Notes: generated by a model from the sequence alone, not told the origin. A stretch of 64,000 nucleotides of DNA from HXMU1420-13 sp965249965 (GCA_965249965.1 OZ252262.1:1612001-1676000), one strand, 5' to 3'. Shown: positions 1-8,838, counted from the first letter of the stretch. Made by a program: numbers and translations.

Positions 1-487
1 ATGCACTATCGGGATTGATGGTTACTGCATTTGTTAAATGAGCGATCGCAATTTTTAATGGTTCTTGAACAGAAGCCATTACACTGTCATCAGTAGCATA
101 ACCAATGGCTGAGTTATGTTCTCTACTCCAGCTCTCCAATTGTAAATCTGTGATCTGCTCAGATTCAAATGGTGGTTCTTCCATTGCTGCGAATTTTTCT
201 CGAGCAACAGTAAGGTTTTCGAGCATATCTTCAAGAAGAGGTTTTCTATCAGAAATAACTGGTTCGTCTGCGGCAAGTCTGCTTAAAGCATATGCTTTAT
301 AATAATTTGCCTGACCATTTGTAGGTTCCGCTGCGATCGCGCTATCAGCTGCAATAATCGCTGCATCGTAATTTTGTGAGTTAATACCCTGTTTAATAGG
401 TGTGATTAGCTCGTTTTCGGGGCCACAACTAATAAGTATGAAAGAAAGAGCAAACACACTAAAGAGACTGTAAAAGTACTTTTTCAT
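1..487 (-). CDS. TPR-like lipoprotein, C-terminus cut by window edge
   Basis: Reading the minus strand from an ATG at 487 gives an open frame that leaves the window at base 1, so at least 162 residues are present and the C-terminus is missing. The N-terminus (MKKYFYSLFSVFALSFILIS then C21) is a lipoprotein signal with lipobox LISC. The mature part contains two helix-turn-helix segments typical of tetratricopeptide repeats: an Asn-Tyr-Asp-Ala-Ala type first helix near residue 38, and a second near residue 150 (LTNAVTINPDSA). This suggests a periplasmic or outer-membrane anchored scaffold protein. The specific role is not recognisable. It is divergent from ridA, with about 120 bp between the two. 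Confidence 0.75.
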   Translation of the reverse strand, partial: MKKYFYSLFSVFALSFILISCGPENELITPIKQGINSQNYDAAIIAADSAIAAEPTNGQANYYKAYALSRLAADEPVISDRKPLLEDMLENLTVAREKFAAMEEPPFESEQITDLQLESWSREHNSAIGYATDDSVMASVQEPLKIAIAHLTNAVTINPDSA

Positions 488-610
488 TGCTAGTGTTTTG
501 AGTGTATGATTAAAATAGTTACTAGATTACGAAAGTAACCATATAATGAACTTTCTGCAATAAATGAGCAGGGTTAGTTCAACGAAAAAAAAGCAAATGG
601 AGTATCAAAA

Positions 611-988
611 ATGAAAGAAATTATATCTACCGATAAAGCACCTGCAGCTATTGGACCATATAGCCAGGCTACTGTGCATAATGGGGTTATTTATTGTTCA
701 GGGCAAATTCCGTTAAATCCCAACACTATGGAAATTGTTGGTGATGATGTAACCACACAGGCTAAACAGGTGATGACAAATTTAGAGGCAGTTCTAGAAG
801 CGGCAGGATCTGATTTTTCAAAAGTAGTTAAGTGCTCTATTTTTTTAGACACAATGGACGATTTTGCAGCAGTGAATGAAGTTTATGGTCAGTACTTTCA
901 AAACAATCCGCCTGCAAGAGAAACTGTTGCAGTACAAACACTTCCAAAAAGTGTGTTGGTAGAAATTAGTTGTATCGCTTACAGATAA
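611..988 (+). CDS. ridA: RidA family enamine/imine deaminase
   Basis: A 125-residue cytoplasmic protein of the YjgF/YER057c/UK114 family, which is its full usual length. RidA hydrolyses reactive 2-aminoacrylate and related enamines released by PLP enzymes such as threonine dehydratase. The family hallmarks are visible: IGPYSQA near residue 14, SGQIP near 30, and the substrate-binding Arg103 in PPARETV followed by Glu118 in VEISCIAY. A purine-rich TGGAG lies about 8 bases before the ATG. The 3' end overlaps the convergent M23 peptidase gene by 10 bp. Confidence 0.95.
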   Translation: MKEIISTDKAPAAIGPYSQATVHNGVIYCSGQIPLNPNTMEIVGDDVTTQAKQVMTNLEAVLEAAGSDFSKVVKCSIFLDTMDDFAAVNEVYGQYFQNNPPARETVAVQTLPKSVLVEISCIAYR

Positions 989-2796
989 AAAACTTCGAAT
1001 CGAGAATTACCCGCATTGTCGGTGACAATAACTTCAATGCGGTTTCTTGATTCCGGCTTAAAATTTGGATGAAGGTAGATGAGCTTATCTTCTTCAAAAT
1101 CGTATTCGGTGATTCCCCGAATGCCATTTACCTGAATTTCTGATTCTTCAAAATTAATACCGGATAATTCATCCATTACATCAATCTCGACCTGATAAGT
1201 CTTATAATCAGTTTCTATAATAACAGGATTATACATTTCAGGGGCTTGATTGTCAGGAAAAATTACAAATTCACCAAGTACCTCTGGGCGGGCATGAATT
1301 GTATTCCCAATGATTTGCGTGGGGATATGTGTGTATCGATCACGAAATGGATCAAAATGAAAGACCTGATAATTCTGAGTGGGATCGATGTCTTCACCTA
1401 AATAGTACTCAACAAAATAACGTTGCTTGATGGGCGTACTGAATGGCATCACAGAAAATGAGCGCATACCTTCTTTTTCAGATAAATAAATGGCAACTGT
1501 TGTAGAATCAAAGAAGGTATTAGCTGTAAAATGAACTTTCAGATTCCTTTTTGGTTCGTAAATACTAATCGCTCGTTTTTGATCAATTCGAGTTAGGAGC
1601 ATTTCCTCACCTGCGAAATAGCCCAATCTTTGTGATAAGTTTTTATCCCAATTTCTGCCAAAATCATCCGCCGTTAAATCAATAGATGATAAGCTGTGTT
1701 GCGTGAGCCAATCGTTTCTCCAATACCATTGATAAATGTCCGGATTGGTTAATACCTCAATAGATGAATGGAAGGTTCCTTTTTCTAGCTTAAAAGAGAT
1801 GGATGTAGAATTATTGTAGTAATCATTTACAAGAATACTAAATTCTTTAGCAGTTTCTGATGGCACTAATATTCCACGATTTATTGCTGATTTGTAAAAT
1901 GGGACATTTACTGCTTCTTCATTAAATAAAGTTTGAAACGAACGCCGGTATGCTCCATAAGCAGCAATTCTATCAACAAACATGGTAGAAGCCTCATCAA
2001 AATCGAATTCATCATGTTTTGAGTAAAACAGCGTATCGGAATCTGAAATTATTCGAAATTCATATGAGGCATATCTATTGGTTACATTTTCAGCTTGATC
2101 GTATTCATTTATAGCGATGGCGACAGGTCCGTTTGCTTTGATAAGGCCCAGATCCAGAATGCCTTCGTTTTTTTCAGTTGGGTAATAAAGTCTTGGAAAT
2201 TTACTGCCTTCGATGAGTGTAGAATCAGACATTGGAATAACCAGCACGGCAGAAACTTTGGGGGCAATCGAATCTGTTATTTCTAAATTAGAAAGTAGCG
2301 CATTGATAGGCCGCTCGTGTTTATCGCGAATTTCAAAATGAAGGTGAGGTGGTCCTACCCCGGTCGAACCTGTATATCCGATAACTTCACCTTGTTCAAA
2401 AAACCAATTTTTTTCTGATACATCGATATCGATTTCAAATACATGATCCAATAATCGTACAGAATCTATATAGGATTGTAGCTCTGGAATAAATCTTTGT
2501 AAATGTGCATAAACTGTAAACGAACTGTCTTCGTGTTGTACATATAACGCTCTTCCATATCCCTGAGACGTAATTGCCATTCGTACAATTTTCCCGCTTT
2601 TGCTGGCAAAAACGTTATATCCTTCGCGTCCCCATGTTTTGATATCTAACCCGGAGTGAAAATGTGCAGACCGTGTTTCTCCGAAGGTAGAACTCAGGTA
2701 TTGACTAGCATCCGTTGGCCAGATATAGCCGTCGAATTGTGCCCAAAGTTGAGGCGAACTTACAAGCATAGTAAGTGTAAGGAACAAACGTTTCAT
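979..2796 (-). CDS. Secreted M23 (LytM) metallopeptidase
   Basis: A 605-residue protein with a signal peptide (about residues 1–20, cleavage after AQ). An M23/LytM peptidase domain follows directly. The zinc ligands are H47 and D51 in HSGLD, with H151 and H153 in HLHFE and the supporting H98 in YAHLQ. Such enzymes cut peptide cross-links of peptidoglycan, or act as activators if degenerate. Here all catalytic histidines are present, so activity is likely. Residues after about 170 form a long, probably beta-rich region with Ig-like features and no family I recognise. The start overlaps the stop of the upstream FAH gene by 4 bp, so the two are probably co-transcribed. Confidence 0.88.
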   Translation of the reverse strand: MKRLFLTLTMLVSSPQLWAQFDGYIWPTDASQYLSSTFGETRSAHFHSGLDIKTWGREGYNVFASKSGKIVRMAITSQGYGRALYVQHEDSSFTVYAHLQRFIPELQSYIDSVRLLDHVFEIDIDVSEKNWFFEQGEVIGYTGSTGVGPPHLHFEIRDKHERPINALLSNLEITDSIAPKVSAVLVIPMSDSTLIEGSKFPRLYYPTEKNEGILDLGLIKANGPVAIAINEYDQAENVTNRYASYEFRIISDSDTLFYSKHDEFDFDEASTMFVDRIAAYGAYRRSFQTLFNEEAVNVPFYKSAINRGILVPSETAKEFSILVNDYYNNSTSISFKLEKGTFHSSIEVLTNPDIYQWYWRNDWLTQHSLSSIDLTADDFGRNWDKNLSQRLGYFAGEEMLLTRIDQKRAISIYEPKRNLKVHFTANTFFDSTTVAIYLSEKEGMRSFSVMPFSTPIKQRYFVEYYLGEDIDPTQNYQVFHFDPFRDRYTHIPTQIIGNTIHARPEVLGEFVIFPDNQAPEMYNPVIIETDYKTYQVEIDVMDELSGINFEESEIQVNGIRGITEYDFEEDKLIYLHPNFKPESRNRIEVIVTDNAGNSRFEVFYL

Positions 2797-3446
2797 GAAG
2801 TGATTCGAACAGATAAAGTACAGTCTAGATTGGGAAGTGAAACGCTGACGACATCACCAACTGCAACTTGACCAACGCCTTCGGGTGTACCGGTAAAAAT
2901 GAGGTCGCCGGGATAAAGTCTGGTAATTGAGGAAAGGTAACTGATAAGTGATGGAATAGGGAAAATCATATCCATGCTATTGCCCGACTGCATTTTTGTT
3001 CCATTAACAGAAAGGCTTAATTCAATCGAATCTAACTGATGATCATCAAATGAGAGGAAATTGCTTATTGGTGCAAAGTTCTCGAATCCTTTACAAACAC
3101 TCCAGGGTAATCCTTTTTGTTTGGCTTCTTGTTGAAGATCTCTTGCCGTAAAATCGATGCCGCATCCAATCCCTGCTATATACTTTTTTGCGTCAGTAGG
3201 TGGTATGTTAAATCCTTCACGGCCTATCGCTACTACAATTTCGCCTTCGTAATGTACATTCGTAGAAAAATCTGGAATTGCGACAGAATCATCCTCAAAA
3301 CAAATAGAGGACAATGGTTTTAAAAAAACGACAGGAGATCTTGGAACAATAGCGCCCATTTCTGCAGCATGTTTAGCATAATTTCTGCCGATACAAAAAA
3401 TAGTGCGAACGGGAATGTCTAAATTTGGAATAATTGGATTCAGCAT
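2793..3446 (-). CDS. Fumarylacetoacetate hydrolase family protein (acylpyruvase-like)
   Basis: At 217 residues this matches the short FAH-family enzymes (FAHD1/YcgM type), which hydrolyse acylpyruvates or decarboxylate oxaloacetate in the cytoplasm. The fold signatures are present: CIGRNYAKHA near residue 18, metal ligands E67 and E69 in HYEGEIV, D98 in GCGIDFTARD, K119 in the CKGFE loop, and the C-terminal PGDLIFTGTPEGVG strand-loop. Substrate cannot be assigned beyond the family. It starts just downstream of the rpmA terminator and overlaps the M23 peptidase gene by 4 bp. Confidence 0.88.
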   Translation of the reverse strand: MLNPIIPNLDIPVRTIFCIGRNYAKHAAEMGAIVPRSPVVFLKPLSSICFEDDSVAIPDFSTNVHYEGEIVVAIGREGFNIPPTDAKKYIAGIGCGIDFTARDLQQEAKQKGLPWSVCKGFENFAPISNFLSFDDHQLDSIELSLSVNGTKMQSGNSMDMIFPIPSLISYLSSITRLYPGDLIFTGTPEGVGQVAVGDVVSVSLPNLDCTLSVRITS

Positions 3447-3460
3447 ATCGTGAATATAAA

Positions 3461-3489
3461 AAAAGCCACGCTGATGAGGCGCGGCTTTT
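3461..3489 (-). terminator. Rho-independent terminator of rplU-rpmA
   Basis: An 11-bp stem with one mismatch (AAAAGCCACGC at 3461–3471 against GCGCGGCTTTT at 3479–3489) has a 7-base loop. On the minus strand it runs into a T tract. It lies 21 bp after the rpmA stop and just before the FAH start, so it should separate the ribosomal operon from the downstream genes. Confidence 0.85.
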
Positions 3490-3509
3490 AAAAATTAAGT
3501 ATGTAAAAC

Positions 3510-3770
3510 TTAGGCGGTTGTCTCTTCTACATTAACGAACTGTCGCCCGCCTTTTGCAATTGAGAAGGCAACATGACCATCTGCTACTGCAAATAAAGTA
3601 TCGTCACCACCTCGTTGTACATTATTACCGGGGTGAAATTTAGTACCACGCTGACGAACAATAATGCCACCAGCTCGTACATATTCACCACCAAATTTCT
3701 TTACACCAAGTCGTTTACTTTCAGAATCTCTACCATTTTTGGTTGAACCCTGACCTTTCTTATGTGCCAT
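3510..3770 (-). CDS. rpmA: 50S ribosomal protein L27
   Basis: An 86-residue protein with the standard L27 sequence: MAHKKGQGSTKNGRDS at the N-terminus, then RLGVKKFGGE, IIVRQRGTKFHPG and DGHVAFS. L27 sits near the peptidyl transferase centre of the large subunit. The start is the mature MAHKK form, with no Firmicute-type cleaved N-terminal extension. It follows rplU by 27 bp in the conserved rplU-rpmA order and is closed by the terminator at 3461–3489. Confidence 0.98.
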   Translation of the reverse strand: MAHKKGQGSTKNGRDSESKRLGVKKFGGEYVRAGGIIVRQRGTKFHPGNNVQRGGDDTLFAVADGHVAFSIAKGGRQFVNVEETTA

Positions 3771-3797
3771 TTTCTAGATTCGTTTTAAGGTTTTGGT

Positions 3798-4280
3798 TTA
3801 GCTGAGGGCTTCGATTAATTCAGCTTTCTTCAAGCTGCTATAACCTTCAATGCCGCGTTCTTTTGCAAGGGCTTTAAGCTCAGCTACAGTCATAGACTTT
3901 AATTCTTTTGCTTCGCTTGCTTCAGCTGGTTTTTCTTCTTTAGCCGGTGCTGCTTTCTTTTTAGTGGCACCATTCAAAGAGATTCCGTCAATTTTGATTT
4001 GAGACATTACTTGACGGTGGCCATTCATTTTTTGATAGCCTTTTCTTCTCTTCTTTTTAAATACTAAAACTTTGTCGGCTCTTACTTCTTCTAAAATGGT
4101 TGCGCTAACTGCAGCTCCATCAACAACAGGAGTGCCAACTTTAACGCCATTTTCATCTTTTACGAGTAATACATCTTCAAAAGTAATAGAAGAACCATCC
4201 ACATTTTGTCTGTCAACGAAAAGTGTGTCGTCTTTAGCTACTTTATATTGATGTCCGCCAATTTTTACGATCGCGTACAT
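3798..4280 (-). CDS. rplU: 50S ribosomal protein L21 with C-terminal Rho-N-like extension
   Basis: I start at the ATG at 4280 (MYAIVKIGGHQYKV), the usual L21 N-terminus; a TTG two codons upstream is less likely. The protein is 160 residues against about 103 for typical L21. The ribosomal domain ends near KIDGISLNGA. A Lys/Ala/Glu-rich linker (KKKAAPAKEEKPAEA) follows, then a short helical module (SMTVAELKALAKERGIEGY followed by SSLKKAELIEAL) resembling the Rho N-terminal / SAP-type nucleic-acid-binding fold. Such extended L21 forms occur in the Bacteroidota group. What the tail does on the ribosome is unknown. Confidence 0.95.
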   Translation of the reverse strand: MYAIVKIGGHQYKVAKDDTLFVDRQNVDGSSITFEDVLLVKDENGVKVGTPVVDGAAVSATILEEVRADKVLVFKKKRRKGYQKMNGHRQVMSQIKIDGISLNGATKKKAAPAKEEKPAEASEAKELKSMTVAELKALAKERGIEGYSSLKKAELIEALS

Positions 4281-4320
4281 GTTCAAATTTCTTAGTTTTT
4301 GCGATTTTAACAGAGCTTGA

Positions 4321-4350
4321 TAAGATACGGTAAGATTCTCTTTATTTCAA
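4321..4350 (-). promoter_or_regulatory. Candidate Bacteroidota-type promoter for rplU
   Basis: On the minus strand a TTG (bases 4348–4350) is followed about 20 bases later by TATCTTA (4327–4321). This resembles the TTG / TAnnTTTG promoter of Bacteroidota primary sigma factors, with an imperfect second element. It lies about 40 bp before the rplU ATG. The call rests on pattern only. Confidence 0.3.
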
Positions 4351-4389
4351 AGCGAAAGTGGGTAAATGAATTACAAATCTCAAATAGAT

Positions 4390-5046
4390 TTAGGCAACTT
4401 TCGAACGAGCTCTCTGGAATCCCTGGCGATTTACATGGCCGATATATTTTCCAATGATTCGAACTTCTTCAAAAACATCAGGAGCAATGAAAATATCATC
4501 ATAATCTTCATTGGCGGCTTCAAGTCTTAGACCGTTTTCATCCCAATACACGTGTTTTAATGTGGTTTCCCCGTTATAAAGCACTGCACCAATTTCGCCG
4601 TTGTTTAGCTCGGTATCCATTAACAGTACAAAATCCCCATCGTATATCTCTGCGTCTTTCATACTAAAACCGGAAACACGGAGCGCAAAAAGTTTATCGA
4701 GATTAGGAAAAAGTGTATTCATTGTAATGCTACCAAGATCAGCTTCTACGGCGTCCTGTAAAAATCCTGCAGCAATTAAGCCGCGTATTGGTATTCCTTC
4801 TTCCTGTGAAATCGAACCAAGAACGTTCTGTTTTTCTGCAGGAAGATCATATTCTTCATCATTTTTCTTTACGAGGTACCCCTTTTTTAATAAAGCCTGT
4901 ATGTTTTGGGTAACACTGTTCGGAGATTTATATCCAAAGTGTTCAGCAATTTCTCGATAGGTAGGCCAAACATCGTATTCTTTTTTATAGTCAACGATAT
5001 AAGTAAAAAATTCCTGCTGTTTTCGGGTTAAATGCGCATTATCCAT
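4390..5046 (-). CDS. lexA: LexA SOS-response repressor
   Basis: A 218-residue LexA with an N-terminal winged helix-turn-helix (TRKQQEFFTYI, TYREIAEHFGYKSPNSVTQ) and a C-terminal S24 autoprotease. The self-cleavage bond is A93-G94 in IAAGFLQD. The catalytic dyad is S128 (SGFSMKDA) and K164 (TTLKHVYW), with near-normal spacing. LexA represses DNA-repair genes and cleaves itself when RecA is activated. It is slightly longer than E. coli LexA (202). The gene is divergent from the HEAT/cyclophilin lipoprotein gene with only 50 bp between starts, so autoregulation could also affect that neighbour. Confidence 0.95.
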   Translation of the reverse strand: MDNAHLTRKQQEFFTYIVDYKKEYDVWPTYREIAEHFGYKSPNSVTQNIQALLKKGYLVKKNDEEYDLPAEKQNVLGSISQEEGIPIRGLIAAGFLQDAVEADLGSITMNTLFPNLDKLFALRVSGFSMKDAEIYDGDFVLLMDTELNNGEIGAVLYNGETTLKHVYWDENGLRLEAANEDYDDIFIAPDVFEEVRIIGKYIGHVNRQGFQRARSKVA

Positions 5047-5096
5047 AGGTAGATTATTTTTATGTACAAAACATGTGTAAATAACGGAGAATTTGA

Positions 5097-7124
5097 ATGA
5101 ACTTCAACTTTAAATGTGTGCAAAATATGTATAGAATGTTTATACCAGTATTTATTCTGATGCTATTGATGAATTGCACGTCTGTTGATCAGGAGACAAA
5201 AAGAATTTTTACGGATGAATATCCTCGTTTGTATGAAGCGGTTTATGAGCGAAATGGAGATCAGCTATTGGAGTTTGTTAGCCACCCTGATTCACTGATT
5301 CGAGCGCAAGCATGGAGGAGTTTAATTCAAACCCCGGTTGAAGACCTAGATGCATTAATACAGCAAGTTATGAGAGTAAATACAGCGGACGCCTGGGCAA
5401 GCTTATGGTTTAAAAATCTGGACGAAAAGCATATCAATTATTTTATAGCTCTATGGGCCTCTGAACCACATCTACGCAGTGGATTATTGACATTGTTTAG
5501 TGAAGTCGGAAATCGCGAAGTGTTTGAGTTTCTTCTGATGCAGGATTTCAATGAGAAGGATGAATTCAATTATGATTTGGCATATGCAACAGGTGCTAGG
5601 TCACGGCAATTAGTATTAACATCAGAAGAAGAAATACAATTAATAGATAAAGCACTTTCCACAAAAAACGGAAGACTCACTCAGGCATATTTATATGGGT
5701 ATTATCGTGGCAGAAAACAATTTTCGACTTCAGCTGAACAACATCTATTAAGCCGTTGGTCGGAATATTACCCTGGTTCTGATGAGGGTAATCAAAGTCT
5801 TGTTAGGATACTTGGTGGGAACCACCTCGACGAGGTATTGCGGCATTTTCCTATCGAAAGTTATGAGCGTATGAATGTGCAACTAGCTGTTGAAATTGCT
5901 CAGGCAATTGCAGCAAATGAAATGACGGATTATGCGAGAGTTATTGCAAATGCACTCTTAGATCATCGAAATGCAAATGTTCAAATCCATGCTTTACATG
6001 CTATTCAACGACATCCCGATGTAGCGGAAGTACTCTTTCGGGATATTATGAACAAAATTGCGTTAGTCGATTATCGTGAACCACTTGCCAGAATGGAAGC
6101 TTTTAACACCATCAAAAACCCGCAAAATTATGTGGATGAAATGCTGGAAGTTGCTGCGGATGAGCCTTCACTTCAGCTCTTGAAATATCAAATTTTAGAA
6201 AAAGTGTATGCCGAGGACGAGTTTTTAAATGTATTGATCAACGACCTGAATAAGTATAATCGATTATTAAAATTTTACGCTGCCCAATATATGGCGAGGT
6301 GGTGGCCAGAGGTGGAGGAGAGTTTTAAGATGATAGTGAGCGATCAAGTAAAAGCACTTGCTCTGGAAATCGCCGGAATGGGAGATCGATCAATGACCAC
6401 CGTTCTGACTCCTTTATTTATGGACTCAATCCTGTTTCCTGATACTGATTATCCCGTTTTTAAAGAGCTACTTTCTCAATTTAAACTTCCGGAAGATGTG
6501 GAAGTGTTTCAGACTTTTGCACAAGTATTGTATGTTCGATTTGAAGAGCAGGCTCAGACATTTATCGATTCTTTAGCGATGGAAGGTAATCAAGCATTAA
6601 ATCGTACGCTCATTGCTCAGGGGTGGGATATTCTTCAAGGTGATTATTATCCCGAGGAGTTTAGAGAACCTGATTGGGATCGTGTGGCTACACTTACAAC
6701 CAATCCATATGTGGTTATTGAGACGGCAAAAGGTGATATACTGCTAAAGCTAGATATTGAAAAAGCACCTGTTACTATAGCAGGTATGGATAGTTTGATT
6801 ACCACCGGATCCTATAGAAATACTCCGTTTCATAGAGTAATCGCGAATTTTGTAATTCAGGGTGGAGATGTTGGGACCAAAGATGGTTTTGGAGGTGGAG
6901 GTTATGTGGTGCCTACAGAAGCAAGCTCCACCATGTATAACCGAGGAGTGATTGGAATTGCAAGCGCAGGTGTTGATACCGAAGGAAGTCAGTTTTTTAT
7001 CATGCACCAGTGGAAACCGCATTTAAATGGGCGTTATTCGGTTATAGGCGAAGTTGTTGATGGGATGGCTGTTGTAGATCGTATCGTCCAGGGGGACGTA
7101 ATTGAAGAAATGTATTGGTATTAA
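5097..7124 (+). CDS. Lipoprotein with HEAT-like repeats and C-terminal cyclophilin domain
   Basis: A 675-residue protein whose N-terminus (MYRMFIPVFILMLLMNC, start possibly at M11 or M14) looks like a lipoprotein signal with Cys27. Residues about 40–530 are alpha-helical with HEAT-like repeat spacing (for example HRNANVQIHALHAIQRHPD). The C-terminal 140 residues are a cyclophilin-type peptidyl-prolyl isomerase: VVIETAKGDILLKL, PFHRVIANFVIQGGD, GSQFFIMH. The active-site Arg, Phe and Gln positions are kept. It is probably a periplasmic folding factor anchored to a membrane. GGAGA lies 6 bases before the ATG. It shares a 50-bp divergent intergenic region with lexA. Confidence 0.85.
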   Translation: MNFNFKCVQNMYRMFIPVFILMLLMNCTSVDQETKRIFTDEYPRLYEAVYERNGDQLLEFVSHPDSLIRAQAWRSLIQTPVEDLDALIQQVMRVNTADAWASLWFKNLDEKHINYFIALWASEPHLRSGLLTLFSEVGNREVFEFLLMQDFNEKDEFNYDLAYATGARSRQLVLTSEEEIQLIDKALSTKNGRLTQAYLYGYYRGRKQFSTSAEQHLLSRWSEYYPGSDEGNQSLVRILGGNHLDEVLRHFPIESYERMNVQLAVEIAQAIAANEMTDYARVIANALLDHRNANVQIHALHAIQRHPDVAEVLFRDIMNKIALVDYREPLARMEAFNTIKNPQNYVDEMLEVAADEPSLQLLKYQILEKVYAEDEFLNVLINDLNKYNRLLKFYAAQYMARWWPEVEESFKMIVSDQVKALALEIAGMGDRSMTTVLTPLFMDSILFPDTDYPVFKELLSQFKLPEDVEVFQTFAQVLYVRFEEQAQTFIDSLAMEGNQALNRTLIAQGWDILQGDYYPEEFREPDWDRVATLTTNPYVVIETAKGDILLKLDIEKAPVTIAGMDSLITTGSYRNTPFHRVIANFVIQGGDVGTKDGFGGGGYVVPTEASSTMYNRGVIGIASAGVDTEGSQFFIMHQWKPHLNGRYSVIGEVVDGMAVVDRIVQGDVIEEMYWY

Positions 7125-7147
7125 TTCTTAAGATGGATCTGATTAAA

Positions 7148-7879
7148 ATGAAAGCAATATTTATCATACTAATTAGCGTCGGTTTCTTCACCGAAATTCT
7201 TGCACAGGCTCAAGTACCGGAAGCAACTGAAATTTATGTGGATCTCGAAAAAGTTACTCCGGGCGAAGGAAGGCAGCCGCCATCTGATGCTATCGTTCTT
7301 TTTGATGGGACTTCATTAGATAAGTGGGTGAGCGCAAATGATGAAAGTGCCGCCCCATGGAAGTTGGAGAATGGCGTTGTAACGGTAGAACCGGGAAGTG
7401 GATTCATCAAAACAAAAGAAGCTTTCGCAGATGTACAGTTACATATAGAATGGTTGTCTCCCGTTGATCAGGGAAAAGAAGGGCAGCTTTATAGTAATAG
7501 TGGGGTGTTTTTCATGGGGAAATATGAAGTTCAGGTTTTGAATTCATATGAAAACCCAACCTACAATAACGGTCAGGCTGCCTCTGTGTATAAGCAACAC
7601 ATCCCATTAGTGAATGCTTCGAAACCACCTGGAACATGGCAAGTGTACGATATCATTTTTATGGCGCCAAAATTCTCTGAAAAAGGAACCCTTGTTTCAC
7701 CCGCACGAATTACTGTTTTTCATAATGGAATTCTTGTGCAGAATAATGTGGAACTACTTGGGCCTACTCTATATATAGGCGCGCCACATTATGAATCTCA
7801 TGAAGCAAAACTCCCGCTACACTTACAAGATCATGGCGATCCTGTTCGATTCAGAAACATCTGGATACGAGAGCTCTAG
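7148..7879 (+). CDS. DUF1080 / 3-keto-disaccharide hydrolase domain protein
   Basis: The preferred start is the ATG at 7148, preceded by AAGATGGA, which gives a 243-residue protein with a clear signal peptide (MKAIFIILISVGFF to ILAQ). An in-frame start at 7115 overlapping the previous gene is less likely. The body matches the concanavalin-like DUF1080 domain: DAIVLFDGTSLDKWVS, DVQLHIEWLSP, SNSGVFFMGKYEVQVLNS and a C-terminal FRNIWIREL. Some members hydrolyse 3-keto-glycosides in the periplasm. It converges with the alpha/beta hydrolase gene, with a 4-bp overlap. Confidence 0.88.
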   Translation: MKAIFIILISVGFFTEILAQAQVPEATEIYVDLEKVTPGEGRQPPSDAIVLFDGTSLDKWVSANDESAAPWKLENGVVTVEPGSGFIKTKEAFADVQLHIEWLSPVDQGKEGQLYSNSGVFFMGKYEVQVLNSYENPTYNNGQAASVYKQHIPLVNASKPPGTWQVYDIIFMAPKFSEKGTLVSPARITVFHNGILVQNNVELLGPTLYIGAPHYESHEAKLPLHLQDHGDPVRFRNIWIREL

Positions 7880-8838
7880 ATATTATTTAAGATCCAGTTT
7901 TTGAATACTTGTTGAAAAAATTCTGAATAGGGCGCCTCGTCAATTTCTGCTTGTGATGCACACATATCTATCATTTTGAGGTCATGATTTGCATCCGGAA
8001 TAATTTGAAGGCTAAAATATTCTGGAACCCGATTGTTGAATGTCTCATTTAGTACTCCAAGAGACCAACTTGGATAAACGTCTGCATCGTTTTCGGCAAA
8101 TGCAAAGAAGGCTGGCATTTCAATTTGCAGAAGATGTGGAGCTGGATCAAAAAATCTAAGTTCACGTAATTGGCGCCATTCTTTTTTTACAGGAAACCAG
8201 GAAACCCAATTAATATCAGAAATTGCTTTTTTACCGGCGCGATCAAATGCTTCGTTATCGGGCAAACCGGCACATAAATTATCGGAATAATATTCATTGG
8301 TTAGCTTCAGCCGGATATCAAAAGTTGGGGCTGCTAACGATGCTATTACTTTAATATCCTCTTTGTAACGATCGGCCATAATTTGTGCAACCCAACCACC
8401 CTGAGAATGCCCAACAATTCCAATGCGGGATGTGTCGATGCGCCCTTGAGTTTTAATAAAATCAATAGCCGCTTTTGCATCAGCTGCCCGTTCGTATAAA
8501 TTTGTTCGTTGCCATCTGCCTTGAGATCTGCCAACGCCTCGTTTATCAAAATATAAAAGTGCGAAGCCTTCTTGCAGAAACAGCTGTTCAAGATTTTGTT
8601 CAACAAAGTCTTTATAGATAGTCCGATGAGATGAATTAGCACCAGAACCCACCAGAAATATTAAAACAGGGGCATTTTGTGCGGTATCAGGTAAAAGTAG
8701 TTCCCCATGAAGAGTAAATCGCCCGTTATCAAATGTAATATTTGTTCGGGTAACCGATAGATTCGATTCTTGCCCATTAGTAGTCATGGGAAGAGCAATC
8801 ATAGCGATTAACAGTACTTTACTGATGAAATTCTTCAA
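7876..8838 (-). CDS. Secreted alpha/beta hydrolase
   Basis: An alpha/beta-hydrolase of about 320 residues. The first possible start is TTG at 8904 (342 residues), but TTG at 8838 gives a textbook signal peptide (MKNFISKVLLIAMIALPM then TTNGQ), so I prefer it. Catalytic residues are visible: the nucleophile in VGHSQGG (S167 counted from the longer start), an acid in FAENDADVYP and a histidine in PDANHDLKM. The FDKRGVGRSQG oxyanion-region motif also fits. Similar proteins are annotated as dienelactone-hydrolase-like or acyl esterases. Substrate is unknown. Confidence 0.8.
   Translation of the reverse strand: MKNFISKVLLIAMIALPMTTNGQESNLSVTRTNITFDNGRFTLHGELLLPDTAQNAPVLIFLVGSGANSSHRTIYKDFVEQNLEQLFLQEGFALLYFDKRGVGRSQGRWQRTNLYERAADAKAAIDFIKTQGRIDTSRIGIVGHSQGGWVAQIMADRYKEDIKVIASLAAPTFDIRLKLTNEYYSDNLCAGLPDNEAFDRAGKKAISDINWVSWFPVKKEWRQLRELRFFDPAPHLLQIEMPAFFAFAENDADVYPSWSLGVLNETFNNRVPEYFSLQIIPDANHDLKMIDMCASQAEIDEAPYSEFFQQVFKNWILNNI

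Noticed and set aside
105..302. Plus-strand frame of 65 residues near the left edge
   Set aside because: It lies opposite the lipoprotein gene on the minus strand, which has a signal peptide, a lipobox and TPR-like helices; the plus frame has no such support.
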